Source: Epiperipatus broadwayi
Taxonomy: Eukaryota; Onychophora; Udeonychophora; Euonychophora; Peripatidae
Direction of reading: 5' to 3'
Assembly (NCBI GenBank): GCA_028023455.1
Contig: JAQFVV010000280.1
Coordinates: 60,001 to 124,000, forward strand
Length of the DNA: 64,000 nt
Position 1 is the first letter of the stretch. Every line of letters begins with the position of its first letter. The position numbers and the translations under genes were made by a program. Below are positions 61,425 to 64,000 of the stretch, piece by piece. Below the pieces are notes generated by a model that was given only the letters and a program-made list of their open reading frames with translations, did no database searches and was not told the origin of the DNA.

Positions 61425-61699
61425 TTATCAATTCCCACCTACCCAGCATTATAGAATAGTCATTTATAAAAGAAAATATTCATGTCTATATTAAAAATGC
61501 TAATACCATTAAACAAGTTCTTAGAATCTCTTCACTATACCTAACCACATAAGAGTATAACATTGTGCTCTCATAACATAATCTAGCCAGATGACATATA
61601 GAACATTATATAATCATATTATTGTACAATTTATTCATTTATTTATCCTTTATTAGTATGTAATCACTATTTATTGTTAATAAAATTTTTATTGAAATG

Positions 61700-61715
61700 A
61701 AAGTTTAGATGATTT
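61700..61715 (+). repeat. Target-site duplication, right copy, of LINE F
   Basis: aaagtttagatgattt, identical to 55303-55318, directly after the LINE 3' end. Confidence 0.85.
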
Positions 61716-63510
61716 ACTTTCTACTGACAGATGTGAGATAGAAATATGCACAAACAATTGAGTGCTTCACTAGGCTATTTTACAGTAAGAGATTTTTTTA
61801 TTATTATTATTATTTTTAAAGCCACTGATATAAAATATGTACCACATGACATGACTAATTATATATGTTACTAATATTTCTTAAGATAAATTGAATAAAT
61901 GACTAACATTTTTCTTTTAAATAGTATTCTTTATCTTATGTTCTATCATATTCTGTGTTGTATTATCGTTATATTTTTTCATGAGTAGTATATATGAGGT
62001 TGCAGTTAAATTTACTTAGTCGGCAATCTCATTGTGAATTAATCATTTGTTTTATTATCATGAGCCTAGACAATAGAAACTGTAAATACATAGAGATATC
62101 CAAGTAATTTATGGGCATCATTTTTTTCAATATTTTCTTTATTGAGATTTTTAAATCTTTTTCGTTATATAATTTTTTTTTCTTTTCTAAATTGTTAAAG
62201 AATTTATATTTATGTTTTAATATATTCTATTTTTGTTTGTAAATAAATATTATGAAGTTGTGTTAATTAACAAGATCTCTGTAGTTTTGTTGATCCAGCA
62301 TTTACATTCAATTAAGCACTTACATTGCACATAATGGCCTAGGTTTTAAATATGCACACATCCACATTATTGTTTAATAAGCATGGGAGAGAACATTAAA
62401 TACAGGTTATATTTTATTTGATAGATAGGATGTATTGTTTAGTCATTGATTAAGAGTATGCATAGATACATACCTGTTAAGAGAATCGAATTTGAATTCT
62501 TCCTGAGTTCGAATATCTGAGGCAATGGTTTTGGAAAAGAGTGGTGAGATGTGAGATGAACTGATTTGGATTGCATGTAGATTTGATGGATTATGTAATC
62601 ATGAGTCAGGTGTTTCATCGTTTTATCTCTAGCATCCTACATGAAGACCCTAGGTCCAACAGTAATTAGATGCGAGCTTGCTCTCTTTCACCGATATACG
62701 TGAATGAACCGGTTTGTTGCATGGGGTACTATCAACTTTGGAATATGGCAGATAAGTGCACCAGCACTTTTAGATTGGAAGTAAGTTGGTATATATTATG
62801 GGAGAACTAGCTGATTGTTAAAGCTGATCTGTGTGTGTTCAAATGTATTAGCAGAGTGGAACATCCGAGTATATCAGACCATACCGTTACAATATATATA
62901 TATATGGTAAAAGGTATGTGTTGTATATATGTGTGTGTGTGTGTGTAAAAACTATTATACGCATATAAGATAATACAGTAAACAATGCATAATCATCAAA
63001 AAATGAAAATTAATGAAGTCCATTGTGCTGTTCTTTCATATAAATTATAATTAATAAAAATCATATGCAATGATTATATAAATATATACAAATTAATAAT
63101 AAAAGTTATCTTTAATATAAAGTGTTACATATATTTGTCTTCTTTTTGGATTTGTAATGTAATTTAAAGGTTTAATATTTTTGTAGCATCTATTTTATGT
63201 CCATATGTTAAATAGCAAATATATAAAGCAGATTTATTATCTCACCTATTAATTGCATTTTTATGTTATTTGGCTCTTACATCTAATTGTTTAAAAGCAT
63301 TTTATGAGAAATTATTATCAATATATATAATTGTTGTATATGATTTTTTAAAGTATTTATTACAAAACAATATAACCAAAGTGTTTTCCTGAAGGTTTGT
63401 GATGATGGTGTTGTGGCTGTATTTTTATATTGGACTATTTCTATCATCTAATATGTGTGTTGAAAGTCTTTAGAAAAGTTTAATTTTATTTAAATATTCC
63501 AAATACATTC
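61716..63510. other. AT-rich DNA, no gene supported
   Basis: Microsatellites (TTA)n near 61798-61816 and (GT)n near 62929-62945. 62.5-62.85 kb is somewhat GC-richer and could be element debris or an exon, but I found no conserved motif. Confidence 0.4.
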
Positions 63511-63634
63511 AACTGTTAGTAATATTGCAGAAACAGGTTAGTATATGCACCAACTGTTCATAATATCACAGCAAACAGGTGAATATATGCACCAACTGTT
63601 AGTAATATTATAGCAAACAGGTTAGTATATGCAC
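63511..63634 (+). repeat. Tandem repeat, three ~42-bp units
   Basis: Units begin aactgtt at 63511, 63552 and 63594 and share caggt(t/g)a(g/a)tatatgcac. Units differ at a few positions. No ORF. Confidence 0.85.
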
Positions 63635-63698
63635 AACATTTTGAGAGGTATTTTTCTCCTCTCTTCTTCAGGTGTTTTTGGCCTGACCAGTGATGGTA

Positions 63699-63780
63699 CT
63701 AGCATGGGATTTGAGCCTGGGTCTTTAGATTCTTGATTATTGAATTTTAAAGTAACACTCTAACAAACTGAGCCATTTCC
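63699..63780 (-). other. tRNA-derived SINE head or tRNA pseudogene
   Basis: The minus strand has TGGCTCAGTTTGTTAGAG (A box and D-arm-like), then a long insert with TTTAAAA in the anticodon-loop position, then B-box-like GGCTCAAATCC. Similar to tRNA-Lys-type heads. A ~15-nt excess between the boxes and poor acceptor pairing argue against a working tRNA. The following ~220 bp to the window edge show no gene. Confidence 0.5.
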
Positions 63781-64000
63781 AAAGGCAACAATATGTAGTA
63801 AATTTCATATACTTATCTATAAGATTCATCTTGATTTCTCCACTTTTTCTTAAGAGCAAAGTTGAGTAGTGGTTTCCATACATTATGTATAGTCGCACTA
63901 GGTTGGCTTATGGGATTTTTGCCATTGTCATGTGAGAAGCTTCTTTAAATTTTCTTCTTTGCACCTTTTCTTTCCTATCCAATATTTTTGTATTTTCTCA

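Larger units (their letters stand above)
55319..61699 (+). mobile_element. LINE copy F, full length (~6.38 kb)
   Basis: Complete insertion flanked by a perfect 16-bp target-site duplication. Layout: 5' UTR 55319-55461, ORF1 55462-58195, ORF2 from 58202, 3' UTR to AATAAA (near 61678) and the end at 61699 with no tail. The intact duplication and few lesions indicate a young insertion. Its lack of a microsatellite tail differs from copies A-C. Confidence 0.9.

Noticed and set aside
62461-62580. Minus-strand stretch before GTATGT with phase-1 end, as the upstream NPC2-like exon
   Set aside because: The phase would fit, but the translation lacks the Cys residues and motifs of the N-terminal ML domain, so the splice-like site is probably chance.

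Overview
The window is nuclear DNA of an animal, very AT-rich (roughly a quarter to 30 % G+C by eye, not counted) and dominated by mobile-element debris. Evidence for an animal: a spliced NPC2/ML-domain gene, APE-type LINEs, Penelope-like elements with GIY-YIG nucleases, a Ty3/Gypsy-like relic, tRNA-derived SINE heads, and abundant CA/TA and trinucleotide microsatellites. I cannot name the phylum; an invertebrate fits best.

Host gene. The only host gene I can support is on the minus strand: an NPC2-like (MD-2-related lipid recognition) secreted protein. One internal exon (39665-39831) and the last exon (3617-4267) join in phase 0 exactly inside the conserved ML-domain motif, so 4268-39664 is one intron of about 35.4 kb. 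That intron holds most of the elements in the window. The protein carries an unusual ~190-residue Ser/Thr/Asn/Pro-rich tail. Upstream exons were not found.

LINEs. One lineage of two-ORF LINEs (ORF1 with CCHC knuckle; ORF2 with APE endonuclease, reverse transcriptase and C-terminal zinc knuckle) occurs six times. Three copies (C, B, A) lie head-to-tail on the minus strand from 20.7 to 5.0 kb, each ending in a trinucleotide microsatellite that abuts the next copy. Copy A is split at 8347-12201 by a 3.86-kb insertion with a 4-bp target duplication. Copy D (minus, 33.2-35.3 kb) is 5'-truncated. Copies E (50.5-54.5 kb) and F (55319-61699) are on the plus strand; F is full length with a 16-bp target-site duplication.

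Other elements. Penelope-like relics lie at 20.99-21.63 and 36.98-37.27 kb, and a GIY-YIG ORF lies between ~138-bp inverted arms at 37.78-38.42 kb. A Ty3/Gypsy-like relic with most of pol missing lies at 40.9-43.1 kb. At least seven long imperfect palindromes are scattered through the window (0.7, 1.8, 8.6, 22.6, 43.8, 45.4, 49.5 kb); two carry hammerhead-ribozyme-like motifs. A decayed, unidentified coding relic may lie on the minus strand at 25.3-28.3 kb.

The points most worth following are the insertion in LINE A, the hammerhead-like palindromes, the palindrome-trapped GIY-YIG ORF, the NPC2 tail and giant intron, and the head-to-tail LINE array.
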